Origin: JALZAA01 sp035938395
Lineage (GTDB): Bacteria > Actinomycetota > Acidimicrobiia > IMCC26256 > JACDBD01
Length of the DNA: 44,737 bases
Reading direction: 5' to 3'
Assembly (NCBI GenBank): GCA_035938395.1
Contig: DASZGY010000126.1
Span: 1 to 44,737, forward strand
In this document: positions 7,650-15,402 of the stretch, in pieces
How the letters are laid out: each line of letters begins with the position of its first letter
Position numbering within the stretch: the first letter of the stretch is position 1
Notes under the pieces: generated by a model
Seen by the model: only the letters and a program-made list of their open reading frames with translations
The model's database searches: none
Told to the model about the DNA's origin: nothing
Program-made: the position numbers and the translations under genes

Positions 7650-8438
7650 TCAGGCGTGAATGGGACCGTCGGCGTCCCGCAGCGAACGCGCCTTCCGCCC
7701 CGTGCGCAGGGCGATGATCTCGGCGCAGATCGACACGGCGGTCTCCTCCGGTGTGCGCGCGCCCAGATCGAGGCCGATCGGCGCCATGACCCGATCGAGC
7801 GCGGCGTCGTCGACGCCTTCCTCCCTGAGCCGCCGGACGCGGTCGGTGTGTGTGCGGCGCGACCCCATCGCCCCGATGTAGCCCACTTCCGTCTCGAGGG
7901 CGGCGGTGATCGCGGGGACGTCGAACTTGTGGTCGTGGGTCAGGACGCAGACGGCATCGCGTGGCCCCAGCTCCTCCCCCACCTTGACGAGATACCGGTG
8001 GGGCCAGTCGTTCACGACCTCGTCGGCCATCGGGAATCGCTGCGGTGTCGCGAACACCGCGCGCGCGTCGCACACCGTGACCCGGTACCCGAGCAGCTTG
8101 GACGCCCGTGCGAGCGCGGCGGTGAAGTCGACCGCGCCGAAGATGATCATCCGAGGCGGCGGCGCGAAGGACTCGATGAACACCTCCACCGCGTGCTCGC
8201 GAGCCTCGCCGTGCGGGCCGTAGTGTCGCGTGCCCGTCAGGCCGGCCTGGAGCTGGGCGCGGGCGTCACGCCCCACGACGCGGTCGAGGCCGGGATCACC
8301 CAGCTCTCCCAGCGACTCGCCCTCCGGTCGCACGAGCAGCTTGGCGCCGGGCTGCGGTCCGTTGACGACGGTCGCGAGCGCGACCGGCTCCTCCGCCCGC
8401 AGCAGGTCACGCAGCTGTTCGTAGATCGTCGCGCTCAC
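7650..8438 (-). CDS. XdhC-family protein, long form with Rossmann domain
   Basis: A 262-residue protein. The N-terminal 90 residues resemble XdhC/CoxI (EEPVALATVV, GAKLLVRPEGESLG). The rest is the XdhC Rossmann domain (MIIFGAVDFTAALARASKLL, VTVCDARAVFATPQRFP, VCVLTHDHKFDVPAITAALE, YIGAMGSRRTH, PIGLDLGARTPEETAVSICA). Known XdhC proteins bind molybdenum cofactor and help sulfurate and insert it into xanthine dehydrogenase-type enzymes. The dinucleotide motif reads FGAVDFT rather than the usual GxGxxG. The GTG start overlaps the short XdhC gene by four bases, so the two are coupled. No molybdenum hydroxylase is in the window. Confidence 0.85.
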   Translation of the reverse strand: MSATIYEQLRDLLRAEEPVALATVVNGPQPGAKLLVRPEGESLGELGDPGLDRVVGRDARAQLQAGLTGTRHYGPHGEAREHAVEVFIESFAPPPRMIIFGAVDFTAALARASKLLGYRVTVCDARAVFATPQRFPMADEVVNDWPHRYLVKVGEELGPRDAVCVLTHDHKFDVPAITAALETEVGYIGAMGSRRTHTDRVRRLREEGVDDAALDRVMAPIGLDLGARTPEETAVSICAEIIALRTGRKARSLRDADGPIHA

Positions 8439-8752
8439 CAGTCGAGCGGCTCGACGAAGAGATGGATCGTCCCGCCGCATGTCAGGCCGACGGCAAACGC
8501 CTCGTCGTCCGAGTAGCCGAAGGTGATCACCCCGCGATCACGCGTGCCGTCGAGCACGCGGAGCGCCTGGGTGACGACGGCGCCCTCGACGCAGCCTCCC
8601 GACACCGATCCCGCGACCTCACCGGCGTCGTTGACCGCCATCGTCGCCCCTGCCTCGCGCGGGCCGGAGCCTTCGGTGCCGACGACGCGTGCTACCGCGA
8701 TGCGGTGCCCGTCGGCTCGCCACCGGTCGATGTCGTCGAGGACGTCCTTCAT
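8435..8752 (-). CDS. XdhC/CoxI-family protein, short form
   Basis: A 105-residue protein that is essentially one XdhC_CoxI domain, with VARVVGTEGSGPREAGATMA, GSVSGGCVEGAVV (Cys near residue 54) and VGLTCGGTIHLFVEPL. It probably acts with the longer XdhC protein encoded immediately downstream (GTGA overlap), giving a two-chain version of what is often one protein. The ATG at 8752 is 33 bases after the GGT stop. A TACCCT box at 8770-8775 could supply an extra promoter with a leader of about ten bases. Target enzyme unknown. Confidence 0.83.
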   Translation of the reverse strand: MKDVLDDIDRWRADGHRIAVARVVGTEGSGPREAGATMAVNDAGEVAGSVSGGCVEGAVVTQALRVLDGTRDRGVITFGYSDDEAFAVGLTCGGTIHLFVEPLDW

Positions 8753-8785
8753 CGCGCGATCACAGGTCCAGGGTAATGCCGCTGG

Positions 8786-10327
8786 TCAGAGGCCTAGTGC
8801 GGCGCCCTCGGCGCGAGGATCGGTCGCAACGGCATACCCACCGGCCGTGCGCTGAATGGCGTGCGCGTGTCCCATGCCGGCGTCGACGCGGGGCGCGCGC
8901 TGGGGGTCGTGGCCGCGCGCCCGCAGCGCGTCGAACCACTCCGGGCCGAAACCACGCTCGGCGCGCAGCGTCCAGTTCGAGGGCTCGACGCACCAGCGCG
9001 GTGCGTCGAGCGCGTCTTGGGGGTCGGCGCCGTCGTCGACCAGGCGTGCGACCAGCTGCACTTGGATCTGCGCCTGCGAGTCGCCGCCCATGGAGCCGAA
9101 TGCGCACCGAGGTTCACTGTCGTGCATCGCCATCGCGGGGATGAGCGTGTGCATCGGGAGCTTTGCCGGTGCGAGGGCGTTGACCGCCGTGGCGTCGAAC
9201 GTGAAGGAGGAGCCGCGGTTGTTGAGGTTGATCCCCCAGTCCGCTACGTGCACGCCGGAGCCGAACGACAGGAAGTTGGACTGGATGAGGCTGACGAGCA
9301 TCCCGTCCGCGTCTGCGGCGCACAGGTACGCGGTGCCGCCGACGTGGGCGGCGCCCGGCCGTGGCATCGACGCGCGCTGCGGGTCGATGAGCGACCGGCG
9401 GTTGGCGATCCAATCCTCGGCCAGCATCTCCGAAGGTGTCACCCGCATCGCGTCGGGGTCGGAGACGTACTCATCGCGATCCTGCAGGGCCAGCTTGGTT
9501 GCCTCGATCAGGAGGTGGTGGCGGTCGGGCCCGTCGGCGGGCAGCGGGAAGCCGTCCAGGATGCGGAGAGCCTCGAGCGCGGTGACCCCTTGGGTCGGTG
9601 GCGGCAGCTCGGCGATCTCGACGTCGCGGTAGCGGGCGCGGAGCGGCTCGACCCATTGGCCCTCGTGCCCGGCGAGATCCTCGGTGGTGAGCATGCCGCC
9701 GTCGGCCTGGTGCGTGTCCGCGATGGCGTTCGCGATCGGTCCGCGGTAGTACGCGTCCGGCCCGTCGGTCGCGAGCGTCTCGATGGTGCGGGCGAGCCCG
9801 GGCTGGCGGAGCACGTCACCGGCTTCGACGCCTTCGTACGTCGAACGCAGTGCCGCAGAGCCTTCGTACATGGCTAGGGAACCGCCGAGATACATCGCGC
9901 CCGTCGGCGTGAGCTCGAAGCCCTCACGCGCGTACGCCAGCGCGGGCTCAGCAAGCTCGCCGAAGGACCTCGTCCCCCACCGCTCGAGGAGGTCGAACCA
10001 TCCCGCGACCCCGCCCGGGACCGTGACCGAGTGGGGTCCGAGGACCGGCATCGTCTCCGATTCCGCGCGATCGCGGACAGCTTCGATGCTCGCCGCGGCG
10101 GGTGATCGACCGGAGCCGAGATAGCCGTGGAGCTGCCGGTCCCACACGACGGCGAACACGTCGCCGCCGTAGCCGCACAGGTAGGGCGCGACGACACCGA
10201 GCGCGAGGTTGGCGGCGATCACCGCGTCGATCGCGTTCCCGCCCCGTGCCAACGTCACCAGTCCGGCCGTGGATGCGAGGTAATGCGGCGCCGCGACACC
10301 ACCGCGGGGGAATCGCCTCGCCGCCAT
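8786..10327 (-). CDS. Gamma-glutamyltransferase-family protein
   Basis: A 513-residue Ntn-hydrolase of the GGT family. The N-terminus has GNAIDAVIAANLALGVVAPY and CGYGGDVFAVVWD. The likely self-cleavage and nucleophile Thr lies in HVGGTAYLCAADADGM (about residue 330), followed by NNRGSSFTF and FGSMGGDSQAQIQ. It has no signal peptide, so it is probably cytosolic, unlike secreted glutathione-degrading GGTs. Divergent members act on other gamma-glutamyl amides or acylases, so the substrate is open. It is first in the run ggt-xdhC-xdhC-SDR, and a leaderless-type promoter box precedes the ATG at 10327. Confidence 0.85.
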   Translation of the reverse strand: MAARRFPRGGVAAPHYLASTAGLVTLARGGNAIDAVIAANLALGVVAPYLCGYGGDVFAVVWDRQLHGYLGSGRSPAAASIEAVRDRAESETMPVLGPHSVTVPGGVAGWFDLLERWGTRSFGELAEPALAYAREGFELTPTGAMYLGGSLAMYEGSAALRSTYEGVEAGDVLRQPGLARTIETLATDGPDAYYRGPIANAIADTHQADGGMLTTEDLAGHEGQWVEPLRARYRDVEIAELPPPTQGVTALEALRILDGFPLPADGPDRHHLLIEATKLALQDRDEYVSDPDAMRVTPSEMLAEDWIANRRSLIDPQRASMPRPGAAHVGGTAYLCAADADGMLVSLIQSNFLSFGSGVHVADWGINLNNRGSSFTFDATAVNALAPAKLPMHTLIPAMAMHDSEPRCAFGSMGGDSQAQIQVQLVARLVDDGADPQDALDAPRWCVEPSNWTLRAERGFGPEWFDALRARGHDPQRAPRVDAGMGHAHAIQRTAGGYAVATDPRAEGAALGL

Positions 10328-10333
10328 GGCGGC

Positions 10334-10339
10334 AGGCTA
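10334..10339 (-). promoter_or_regulatory. Leaderless-type -10 box of the GGT-family gene
   Basis: GGTAGCCT on the minus strand: TAGCCT is exactly six bases before the ATG at 10327. No -35 box is evident. Confidence 0.5.
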
Positions 10340-10378
10340 CCGGAGCTGTCGGGCGCGACCGTTGGTCAGCGTGCCGGG

Positions 10379-10681
10379 TTACGCCTCTGTGAAGAGGTGC
10401 AGCAGCTCGAGCTCCACCCGCTTCGGCGTGTCCGAGAGCATCGACGCGACGGCGTCGTTGAACGCCGCGAACTCCGGGTCGCTGTTGACCCTGTCCGCCG
10501 CCGGTCGATCGGTGAACACGCCGATCCCGCGTACGACACCGCTCGCCTCGTCACCGAGGATCATGACGGTCTCGAGCGCCGGATGATCGGAGAGGAACTC
10601 AGCCGCGAACGCGGAGTAGAGCGCGGCCACCTCCGCGTAGTGGCCCGGCTTGGCGTGCAGCGTGAACTCGGCGACGTACAT
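10379..10681 (-). CDS. ABM-like dimeric alpha/beta-barrel protein, function unknown
   Basis: A 100-residue protein with the alternating beta-alpha pattern and size of the antibiotic biosynthesis monooxygenase/dimeric ferredoxin-like fold (MYVAEFTLHAKPGHYAEVAA at the start, RVELELLHLFTEA at the end). I cannot assign a substrate. The ATG at 10681 follows AAAGGA with six bases spacing, a clear Shine-Dalgarno. It starts 30 bases after the 3' end of tRNA-Pro on the same strand, so it may be read from the tRNA promoter. Confidence 0.7.
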   Translation of the reverse strand: MYVAEFTLHAKPGHYAEVAALYSAFAAEFLSDHPALETVMILGDEASGVVRGIGVFTDRPAADRVNSDPEFAAFNDAVASMLSDTPKRVELELLHLFTEA

Positions 10682-10711
10682 GGGGGTCCTTTCGAGACAG
10701 GTCCAGCAGGT

Positions 10712-10789
10712 TGGTCGGGCTGGCGGGACTCGAACCCGCGACCTTCGGTCCCCCAGACCGACGCGCTAACCAAGCTGCGCCACAGCCCG
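10712..10789 (-). tRNA. tRNA-Pro (anticodon GGG)
   Basis: A 78-base cloverleaf including an encoded CCA. The acceptor CGGGCTG pairs with CAGCCCG, followed by ACCA. The D-stem is GCGC with a ten-base loop containing GGTTA. The anticodon stem is TCGGT/ACCGA with loop CTGGGGG, which gives anticodon GGG. The T-arm is GCGGG-TTCGAGT-CCCGC. It decodes CCC/CCU proline codons. Confidence 0.97.
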
Positions 10790-10807
10790 TAGACGGGCGA
10801 GTCTACG
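10788..10807 (-). repeat. Hairpin-forming dyad at the 5' end of tRNA-Pro
   Basis: CGTAGAC and GTCTACG form a perfect seven-base-pair inverted repeat with a six-base loop, ending at the first two bases of the tRNA. It could end transcription from the zinc-ribbon gene just upstream (no T tract), shape the tRNA leader, or be chance. It overlaps the candidate tRNA -10 box. Confidence 0.45.
10800..10805 (-). promoter_or_regulatory. Candidate -10 box of tRNA-Pro
   Basis: G-TAGACT on the minus strand ends ten bases before the tRNA 5' end, giving a predicted leader of only three or four bases. No -35 box is seen, and the box sits in one arm of the dyad. Confidence 0.4.
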
Positions 10808-10819
10808 CCCGGGCCGAAA

Positions 10820-11095
10820 TCAGAGCTGATGGATGACCCACTCGATGCCCTGCCACGCGCGGAAGCTGAGGTACACCGCGAGCGCGCCGGCCAGGAGCCA
10901 CAGGTGCCACGGCAGCGAAGATGCGCGTCGCGGTTTGGTCGCATCTTCCGTCGCCGCAGCGGCATGGGCGTGTCCGCCGTCCACGGTGTGCCCGCACGTG
11001 GGGCACGTCCCGTCGGCTCGTACCGACGGCGGCGACAGGAACCGGTCGCAGGTTGCGCACCAGGGCACGACACCAGTGTCGCGCCCGGCGATCAC
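10820..11095 (-). CDS. Small zinc-ribbon membrane protein, function unknown
   Basis: A 91-residue protein. Residues 12-36 hold two CxxC pairs (WCATCDRF and GTCPTCGHT), a zinc ribbon. A His/Ala-rich linker follows, then one strong transmembrane segment (LPWHLWLLAGALAVYLSF, about 65-82) and a short tail ending VIHQL. The GTG at 11095 overlaps the carboxylase stop by four bases, so it is translated with the acyl-CoA carboxylase beta subunit. I do not recognise a named family. A membrane-anchored assembly or rubredoxin-like role is possible but unproven. Confidence 0.75.
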   Translation of the reverse strand: MIAGRDTGVVPWCATCDRFLSPPSVRADGTCPTCGHTVDGGHAHAAAATEDATKPRRASSLPWHLWLLAGALAVYLSFRAWQGIEWVIHQL

Positions 11096-12621
11096 ACGGG
11101 CGGAACGCCGTGGTGGCGCTGGAACTCCTCGCGGCGGCGGGTGCGGGCGAGGGAGAGGCGCGTGACGAGCTCGCCTCGGAGGTCGTCGGGCTCGACGACG
11201 GCGTCCACGACGAGCTCGGCGGCGAGGTGCACGAGATCGACGTCGGCTTCGTACTCGCTCCGCCGCTCGGCGATGTACGCGGCGCGCTCCTCGGCATCCT
11301 CGATCGCCTGGATCTTGTTGTAGAAGACCGCGTTCACGGCCGGCTCGGGGCCCATGACCGCGATCTGCGCCGTCGGGAGCGCAAGGCACGCGTCGGGGTC
11401 GAACGCCGGTCCGCACATGGCGTACAGCCCGGCGCCGTACGCCTTGCGCACGATCACCGAGAACTTGGGCACCGACGCCTCGGTCACGGCCGTGATCATC
11501 TTGGCGCCGTGGCGGATGATCCCCTCCCGCTCGACCGCGGTCCCGATCATGAACCCGGGGACGTCGGCGAGGAAGACGAGCGGCACGTTGAAGGCGTCGC
11601 ACAGCCAGATGAACCGGGCGGCCTTGTCGGCCGAGTCCACGAACAGCACGCCGCCGAGGTGCATCGGGTTGTTGGCGACGATCCCGACGGTCTCTCCCGC
11701 AAGGCGACCGAACCCGATGATCAGCTCCTTGGCGAACAGCGGCTTGAGCTCGAAGAAGGAGCCTTCGTCGACGAGCGCGTCGACGACCCGGTGCATGTCG
11801 TACGCGCGTCGCTCCTCAGCCGGGACGATGTCGCCGAAGCCCTTCGAACCGGCGCGTGGCTCGACGGCCTCGACCGCCGGCGGCCGCTCGCGCCAGCTCG
11901 TCGGGAGATACGACAGCCACCGCTTCGCGGCGTCGAGCGCGGCGGTGTCGTCGGCGACGAGGTTGTCGCCGGAGCCGCTGGTCGTCGCGTGCATGCGGGC
12001 GCCGCCCATCTCCTCGAGCGTCGCGTGCTCGCCGATGACCTCTTCGGCCATGCGCGGCGAGCCGAGGTACATCGACGCGTTGCCCTCGACCATGAAGACG
12101 ACGTCACAGAAGGCGGGAATGTACGCCCCGCCGGCCGCCGACGGCCCGAACAGGCAGCACACCTGGGGTACTCGACCCGAGAGGCGCACCTCGTTGGCGA
12201 AGATGCGTCCCGCTCCCCGTCGCGCCGGGAAGAGCTCGACCTGGTCCGTGATGCGCGCCCCCGCCGAGTCGACGAGGTACACGACCGGAGCTTCGTGACG
12301 GAGCGCGGTCTCGGTCAGCCGGAGAATCTTCTCGACCGTGCGCGCGCCCCACGATCCCGCCTTGACCGTCGGATCGTTCGCCATGACGCAGACCGGGCGC
12401 CCGTCGATCCGTCCCATGCCCGTGACGACCCCGTCGGCGGGCAGCGAATCGGCGAGCGCGTTCGCCAGGAGCCCGTCCTCCGCGAACGAGCCGGGATCGA
12501 GCAGACGGTCCAGGCGGTCGCGCACGAACATCTTGCTCTGGCGCGCGAGCTTGTCGCGCTCCTTCTCGAGGTTGCCCTGCAGCGCGCGTTCGACGTGCTT
12601 GTGGACCCGGTCGTCGCTCAT
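11092..12621 (-). CDS. Acyl-CoA carboxylase beta (carboxyltransferase) subunit
   Basis: A 509-residue crotonase-fold carboxyltransferase that moves the carboxyl group from biotin to an acyl-CoA. The N-half has LVDSAGARITDQVELFPARR and FGPSAAGGAYIPAFCD. The C-half has FLADVPGFMIGTAVEREGII, HGAKMITAVTEASVPKFSVI and GPEPAVNAVFYNKI. Length and motifs fit propionyl-, methylcrotonyl- or long-chain acyl-CoA carboxylases of actinobacteria, and the substrate cannot be chosen from this alone. No biotin carboxylase/biotin carrier (alpha) gene is in the window. The ATG at 12621 lies six bases after a -10 box whose first bases are the Der stop codon. Confidence 0.92.
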   Translation of the reverse strand: MSDDRVHKHVERALQGNLEKERDKLARQSKMFVRDRLDRLLDPGSFAEDGLLANALADSLPADGVVTGMGRIDGRPVCVMANDPTVKAGSWGARTVEKILRLTETALRHEAPVVYLVDSAGARITDQVELFPARRGAGRIFANEVRLSGRVPQVCCLFGPSAAGGAYIPAFCDVVFMVEGNASMYLGSPRMAEEVIGEHATLEEMGGARMHATTSGSGDNLVADDTAALDAAKRWLSYLPTSWRERPPAVEAVEPRAGSKGFGDIVPAEERRAYDMHRVVDALVDEGSFFELKPLFAKELIIGFGRLAGETVGIVANNPMHLGGVLFVDSADKAARFIWLCDAFNVPLVFLADVPGFMIGTAVEREGIIRHGAKMITAVTEASVPKFSVIVRKAYGAGLYAMCGPAFDPDACLALPTAQIAVMGPEPAVNAVFYNKIQAIEDAEERAAYIAERRSEYEADVDLVHLAAELVVDAVVEPDDLRGELVTRLSLARTRRREEFQRHHGVPPV

Positions 12622-12627
12622 CGAGAG

Positions 12628-12633
12628 AGGCTA
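12628..12633 (-). promoter_or_regulatory. Leaderless-type -10 box of the carboxylase gene, overlapping the der stop
   Basis: GGTAGCCT: TAGCCT is six bases before the ATG at 12621, and its TAG is the stop codon of der (12631-12633). Predicted from sequence only. Confidence 0.5.
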
Positions 12634-13950
12634 CCGACCGCGCAGCCGGACTCGGATCTTGACCGGGGTCGGTCCGAGGTCGAACGCGTCACGGATGCGG
12701 TGCTCGAGGTAGCGCAGGTACGTCGCCGGCAGCTCGTGTGTCGCGAAGAACGTGAACGTCGGCGGGTCGGCTGCACCTTGGGTGGCGTAGAGCACGCGTG
12801 GCCGGCGCTTGCGCACCACGGGCGGGGGCTGCCGTTGTTGCGCATCGGTGATGACGCGGTTCAGCGCCGCGGTCGGGACGCGGCGGTGGTAGGCCTGCTC
12901 CGCTTCCCGGAGCGCGGGCAGCACGTGGCGAAGGTTGCGACCGGTCAGCGCCGAGACCTTCACGACGGGCGCGTAGCCGAGGAACGACAGCCGGTCCGCC
13001 GCCTGCTCCAGGACGTCCCGGCGCTGGTCGGCGTCCGTGAGGTCCCACTTGTTGAGGACGACGATCGCGGCCGTCCCGGCGGCGTCGACCCGTTCGGCCA
13101 GCCGCTGGTCCTGATGAGTGACGCCTTCGGTCGCGTCGATGACGAAGAGGGCGGCGTCGGCGCGGTCGACCGACTCGAGCGCGCGCACGAGGCTGTAGTA
13201 CTCGGTCGGCTCGTCGACGCGGCTGCGGCGCCGCATGCCGGCGGTGTCGACGAACCGGAGGGGCCCGTCCTCGGTCTCGATCACGGTGTCGATCGAGTCG
13301 CGTGTGGTGCCGGGCTCGTCGTGGACGACGGCGCGCTCGTCGCCGACGAGGCGGTTGAACAGTGTGGATTTCCCGACGTTGGGACGGCCGACGATCGCGA
13401 TCGAGAACGGACCTGCGTCCGCCTCCGGCTGGGCCTCGGTCGCCACCGGCGACGGCAGCGCCGCCACCACCGCGTCGAGCAGGTCGCCGCTCCCCCGTCC
13501 GTGCAGCGCCGACACCACGTGAGGATCGCCCAGACCGAGCTGCGTGAACTCCCAGGCGTCGCTCTCGCGGGAGCCGTCGTCGACCTTGTTGACGACGACG
13601 ACTGCCGCCGGACCGGCGCGGCGCAGGAGCGACGCGACGCGCGCATCCTCCTCGGTGATGCCGACTGTCACGTCGACGACGAGGACGATCACGTCCGCCT
13701 GGGCGACTGCTCGTTCCGCCTGCCGGCTCACCTCCTGATCGAGGTCGCCGCCGCCGGCGAGCCAGCCGCCGGTGTCGACCACGCGGAAATGACGGCCCGC
13801 CCATTCGGCGACGAGCTCCTTGCGGTCGCGGGTGACGCCCGGCTGCGCCTCGACGATGGCCTGCCGTCCGCCGACGATGCGGTTCACGAGCGTCGACTTG
13901 CCCACGTTCGGTCGGCCGACGATCGCGACCACCGGCAGCTCCCCGGTCAT
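12631..13950 (-). CDS. der: Ribosome biogenesis GTPase Der
   Basis: A 439-residue protein with two tandem Era-like GTPase domains and a C-terminal KH-like domain. G-domain 1 (about 7-165) has GRPNVGKSTLVNRIV, DTGG and NKVD. G-domain 2 (about 180-350) has GRPNVGKSTLFNRLVGDERA, DTAG and NKWD. The C-terminus has a basic segment KRRPRVLYATQGAADPPTF typical of the KH-like domain. Der is needed for 50S subunit maturation. The start overlaps the radical SAM gene stop (ATGA), a pairing seen in many bacteria. Confidence 0.96.
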   Translation of the reverse strand: MTGELPVVAIVGRPNVGKSTLVNRIVGGRQAIVEAQPGVTRDRKELVAEWAGRHFRVVDTGGWLAGGGDLDQEVSRQAERAVAQADVIVLVVDVTVGITEEDARVASLLRRAGPAAVVVVNKVDDGSRESDAWEFTQLGLGDPHVVSALHGRGSGDLLDAVVAALPSPVATEAQPEADAGPFSIAIVGRPNVGKSTLFNRLVGDERAVVHDEPGTTRDSIDTVIETEDGPLRFVDTAGMRRRSRVDEPTEYYSLVRALESVDRADAALFVIDATEGVTHQDQRLAERVDAAGTAAIVVLNKWDLTDADQRRDVLEQAADRLSFLGYAPVVKVSALTGRNLRHVLPALREAEQAYHRRVPTAALNRVITDAQQRQPPPVVRKRRPRVLYATQGAADPPTFTFFATHELPATYLRYLEHRIRDAFDLGPTPVKIRVRLRGR

Positions 13951-15329
13951 CGCAGGGCAGCGACGAGCGATGCGCCGTCGGTCGGGACGACCTCGACCGG
14001 ACGCGGAAGGTCGGCGACGGCCATGCCGTCGAGGAAGCGATCGCGCGACAGCACCACGTCGGGCAGGAGATAGCGCTCACCCTGGGGCTCGGACGCGAGG
14101 GCGTCGCACACATCGCGTCCGGTGAGCAACCCGGTCACGGCGATGTTGCCGCCGAAGAACGCGTTGCGGACCGGCACGAGCCGAACCGGCGCCTCGGTTG
14201 CGGTGCGGAGCAACGGCAGCAGCGGCGAGAGCACCTGCTTTCCGTACTGACCGGTGACGATCGCGACGCGTCCTGTCTCTGAATGTGCGGCACCCGGCGG
14301 CCGCGCTGCCTCGTCGGCCCTCGGCGCCCGATACCCGTCGGCAGGTGCTCCGTCGACCCAGGCGAAGAAGCCGGCGCGGGGGCCAACGCCGGCGCCTGGC
14401 TCACCGGCCAGCGCTGCTCGCACGTCGGCTTCGAAGGCGCGCGCCATGCCGATGCCGTTCTCGTGCTGGGGGAAGCTCTCGTAGTCGTCGGCGTCGGGGA
14501 ACGGTCGCCCGGCGAGGACGTAGTACTCGTCGGCTGCGAACGCGAGCCGGCGTCCGAGCGCGTCGCGGAACCGGGACTGCCAACGACCGACGGTGTCGAG
14601 CACTGCCCCGGCCCCAACGGCCGTGTGCTCGTGCATGTCGGGCTCGGTCGTGTACGCGCTCACGCCCAGTGGCACGATCCCGACCGTCGCCAGCCGCGGG
14701 AACCGGTCGAGGATGCCGAGCAGCGTGTCGTCGAGCACCGCGCCGTCGTTGATGCCGGGGCACACGACGACCTGACCGTGCACTTCGACCTCGGCGTCGA
14801 GGAGTGCACCGAGCCAGCGCAGGCTGGTGGCGCCGCGGCGGTTCCGCAGAAGACGCGTCCGCACGTCCGGATCGGTCGCGTGAATGCTCACGTAGAGCGG
14901 GCCGAGCTTCTCGGTGACGACGCGCTCGAGATCGGCCTCGGTGAAGCGTGTGAGCGTTGTGAAGTTCCCGTACAGGAACGACAGCCGGTAGTCGTCGTCC
15001 TTCAGGTACAGGCTCCGCCGCATGCCCTTGGGCAGCTGGTGGATGAAGCAGAACGGGCAGTGGTTGTCGCAGGTCTGGACGCGGTCGAAGACCGGGCTGT
15101 CGAGCTCGAGCCCGAGCGGCGCGCCCGCAGGCTTCTCGACCACGGCGAGCTGCTCGAGACCGCCGCGGCGGACCTCCAGCTCGACGACGGGCTCGTCGGC
15201 CTGGAGCTGGTAGCGGATGACGTCGCGGACCGCTTCGCCGTTGAGGGCGAGGACCTCGTCGCCGGGCTGGATCCCGGTCGAGGCTGCCGGCGAGCCGGGC
15301 GCCACCGCCACGACACGCGCGGGGGGCAT
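13947..15329 (-). CDS. DUF512-family radical SAM protein with N-terminal PDZ domain
   Basis: A 460-residue protein. Residues 1-65 look like a PDZ domain (VVAVAPGSPAASTGIQPGDE). The radical SAM cluster site is CDNHCPFC (CxxxCxxC, about residues 88-95), followed by FIHQLPKGMRRSLYLKDDDY and RLSFLYGNFTTLTRF. The C-terminal DUF512 part includes VTGQYGKQVLSPLLP and FFGGNIAVTGLLTG. It should bind a 4Fe-4S cluster and S-adenosylmethionine in the cytosol. The family is widespread next to der but its reaction is unknown. The ATG at 15329 is six bases after a TAGGAT box. Confidence 0.92.
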   Translation of the reverse strand: MPPARVVAVAPGSPAASTGIQPGDEVLALNGEAVRDVIRYQLQADEPVVELEVRRGGLEQLAVVEKPAGAPLGLELDSPVFDRVQTCDNHCPFCFIHQLPKGMRRSLYLKDDDYRLSFLYGNFTTLTRFTEADLERVVTEKLGPLYVSIHATDPDVRTRLLRNRRGATSLRWLGALLDAEVEVHGQVVVCPGINDGAVLDDTLLGILDRFPRLATVGIVPLGVSAYTTEPDMHEHTAVGAGAVLDTVGRWQSRFRDALGRRLAFAADEYYVLAGRPFPDADDYESFPQHENGIGMARAFEADVRAALAGEPGAGVGPRAGFFAWVDGAPADGYRAPRADEAARPPGAAHSETGRVAIVTGQYGKQVLSPLLPLLRTATEAPVRLVPVRNAFFGGNIAVTGLLTGRDVCDALASEPQGERYLLPDVVLSRDRFLDGMAVADLPRPVEVVPTDGASLVAALR

Positions 15330-15335
15330 GCAGGC

Positions 15336-15341
15336 ATCCTA
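15336..15341 (-). promoter_or_regulatory. Leaderless-type -10 box of the radical SAM-der operon
   Basis: G-TAGGAT is exactly six bases before the ATG at 15329. It is divergent from the ispH box 50 bases away. No -35 box is evident. Confidence 0.5.
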
Positions 15342-15390
15342 CGGGACGCCCGGATCACGAGCCCTTGTCGGGAGCGAACCAGTCGGGCGG

Positions 15391-15396
15391 TACCCT
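15391..15396 (+). promoter_or_regulatory. Leaderless-type -10 box of ispH
   Basis: GGTACCCT is six bases before the GTG at 15403. The run TACCCTCAGC closely matches TAGCCTCAGC in front of trpS. A TTGTCG lies 20 bases upstream, too far to be a good -35. Confidence 0.55.
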
Positions 15397-15402
15397 CAGC
15401 GC

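Noticed and set aside
10921..14073. A 1050-codon open frame on the plus strand
   Set aside because: It lies antisense to the carboxylase and Der genes, which have clear family motifs. Its translation is Arg/Asp/His-rich low complexity, as expected from the opposite strand of GC-rich genes.
15217..15402. Upstream extension of ispH
   Set aside because: It overlaps the radical SAM gene start on the opposite strand and has no conserved residues. A -10 box lies six bases before the GTG at 15403.
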